Source: JBBQTU01 sp038213005 (GTDB taxonomy: Bacteria > Planctomycetota > Phycisphaerae > Tepidisphaerales > Tepidisphaeraceae). From it: a DNA stretch of 14,309 nt. A program made the position numbers and the translations under genes. Shown here in pieces: positions 14,213 through 14,309 of this stretch (the stretch's first letter is position 1; each line of letters starts with the position of its first letter). Location of the stretch: the NCBI GenBank assembly GCA_038213005.1, contig JBBQTU010000103.1, positions 1 through 14,309 on the forward strand, written 5' to 3'. The notes below the pieces were generated by a model. It worked only from the letters and a program-made list of their open reading frames with translations, had not been told where the DNA came from and did not search any database.

Positions 14213-14309
14213 CAGGTTGGTTGTCTGCGTCAGGGAGCGTTCTTGTCGCTGTAATGGCTTTCTGTTGCCCTGCGCCCCCATGCAGCCAAAGGCCGCCGGC
14301 CGCCGCCGC

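Noticed and set aside
14081..14281. Minus-strand frame of 66 residues at the right end
   Set aside because: Its Glu/Asp/Lys-rich sequence comes from the GTCTTCTTC repeats. It has no ribosome binding site or family signature.

Overview
The window looks like chromosomal DNA of a GC-rich planctomycete, possibly of the class Phycisphaerae; the class is an inference. The main clue is the N-terminal LEPRxLLS-type motif (LEALEPRQLLSG, and a variant LEGLEARQLLSG) on two large, probably surface-exposed repeat proteins, a signature known mainly from planctomycete extracellular proteins. Several genes have a weak or absent Shine-Dalgarno sequence, and the housekeeping genes lie singly with palindrome-rich spacers between them, which fits.

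Layout. On the minus strand, 75-3533 and 3857-5392 are tandem paralogues. Both carry the LEPR-type N-terminus, a shared beta-rich region of about 250 residues, and a C-terminal ice-binding-like (DUF3494) domain. The longer copy has six Ig-like (SbsA/Big_5 type) repeats inserted exactly between those two parts. A strong hairpin followed by a U8 tract lies between the two genes, and they share a short 5' leader element. Divergently on the plus strand lies sucC (5690-6862), with no sucD beside it. After it come an 84-bp imperfect palindrome, a strong 5'-UTR hairpin and a small three-helix membrane protein (7130-7444).

Next come a GC-rich dispersed repeat (a second copy is at 12211-12255), a 25-bp tandem duplication and a small minus-strand gene for a conserved-looking 92-residue protein (7614-7892). 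They are followed by a full-length HrpA-family DEAH RNA helicase (8232-12173) and pantothenate synthetase panC (12390-13241). hrpA and panC share an almost identical -10/start-codon context that suggests leaderless transcripts.

The right end is more degenerate. It holds a remnant of an RTX-type repeat protein (about 13372-13475), then tRNA-Lys(CTT) with a good promoter. Facing the tRNA is a truncated tyrosine recombinase (13867-14097, minus strand), the usual trace of an element that once integrated at a tRNA gene. The last 200 bases hold a short GTCTTCTTC repeat and no gene I can support.

Functionally, the two surface proteins form one unit, most likely adhesion or surface interaction, or ice binding. 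sucC, hrpA and panC are unrelated housekeeping genes (TCA cycle, RNA metabolism, coenzyme A precursor synthesis). I see no CRISPR array, no defence operon and no intact mobile element. The best candidates for something undescribed are the domain-insertion paralogue pair with its leader and terminator, and the intergenic palindrome family.
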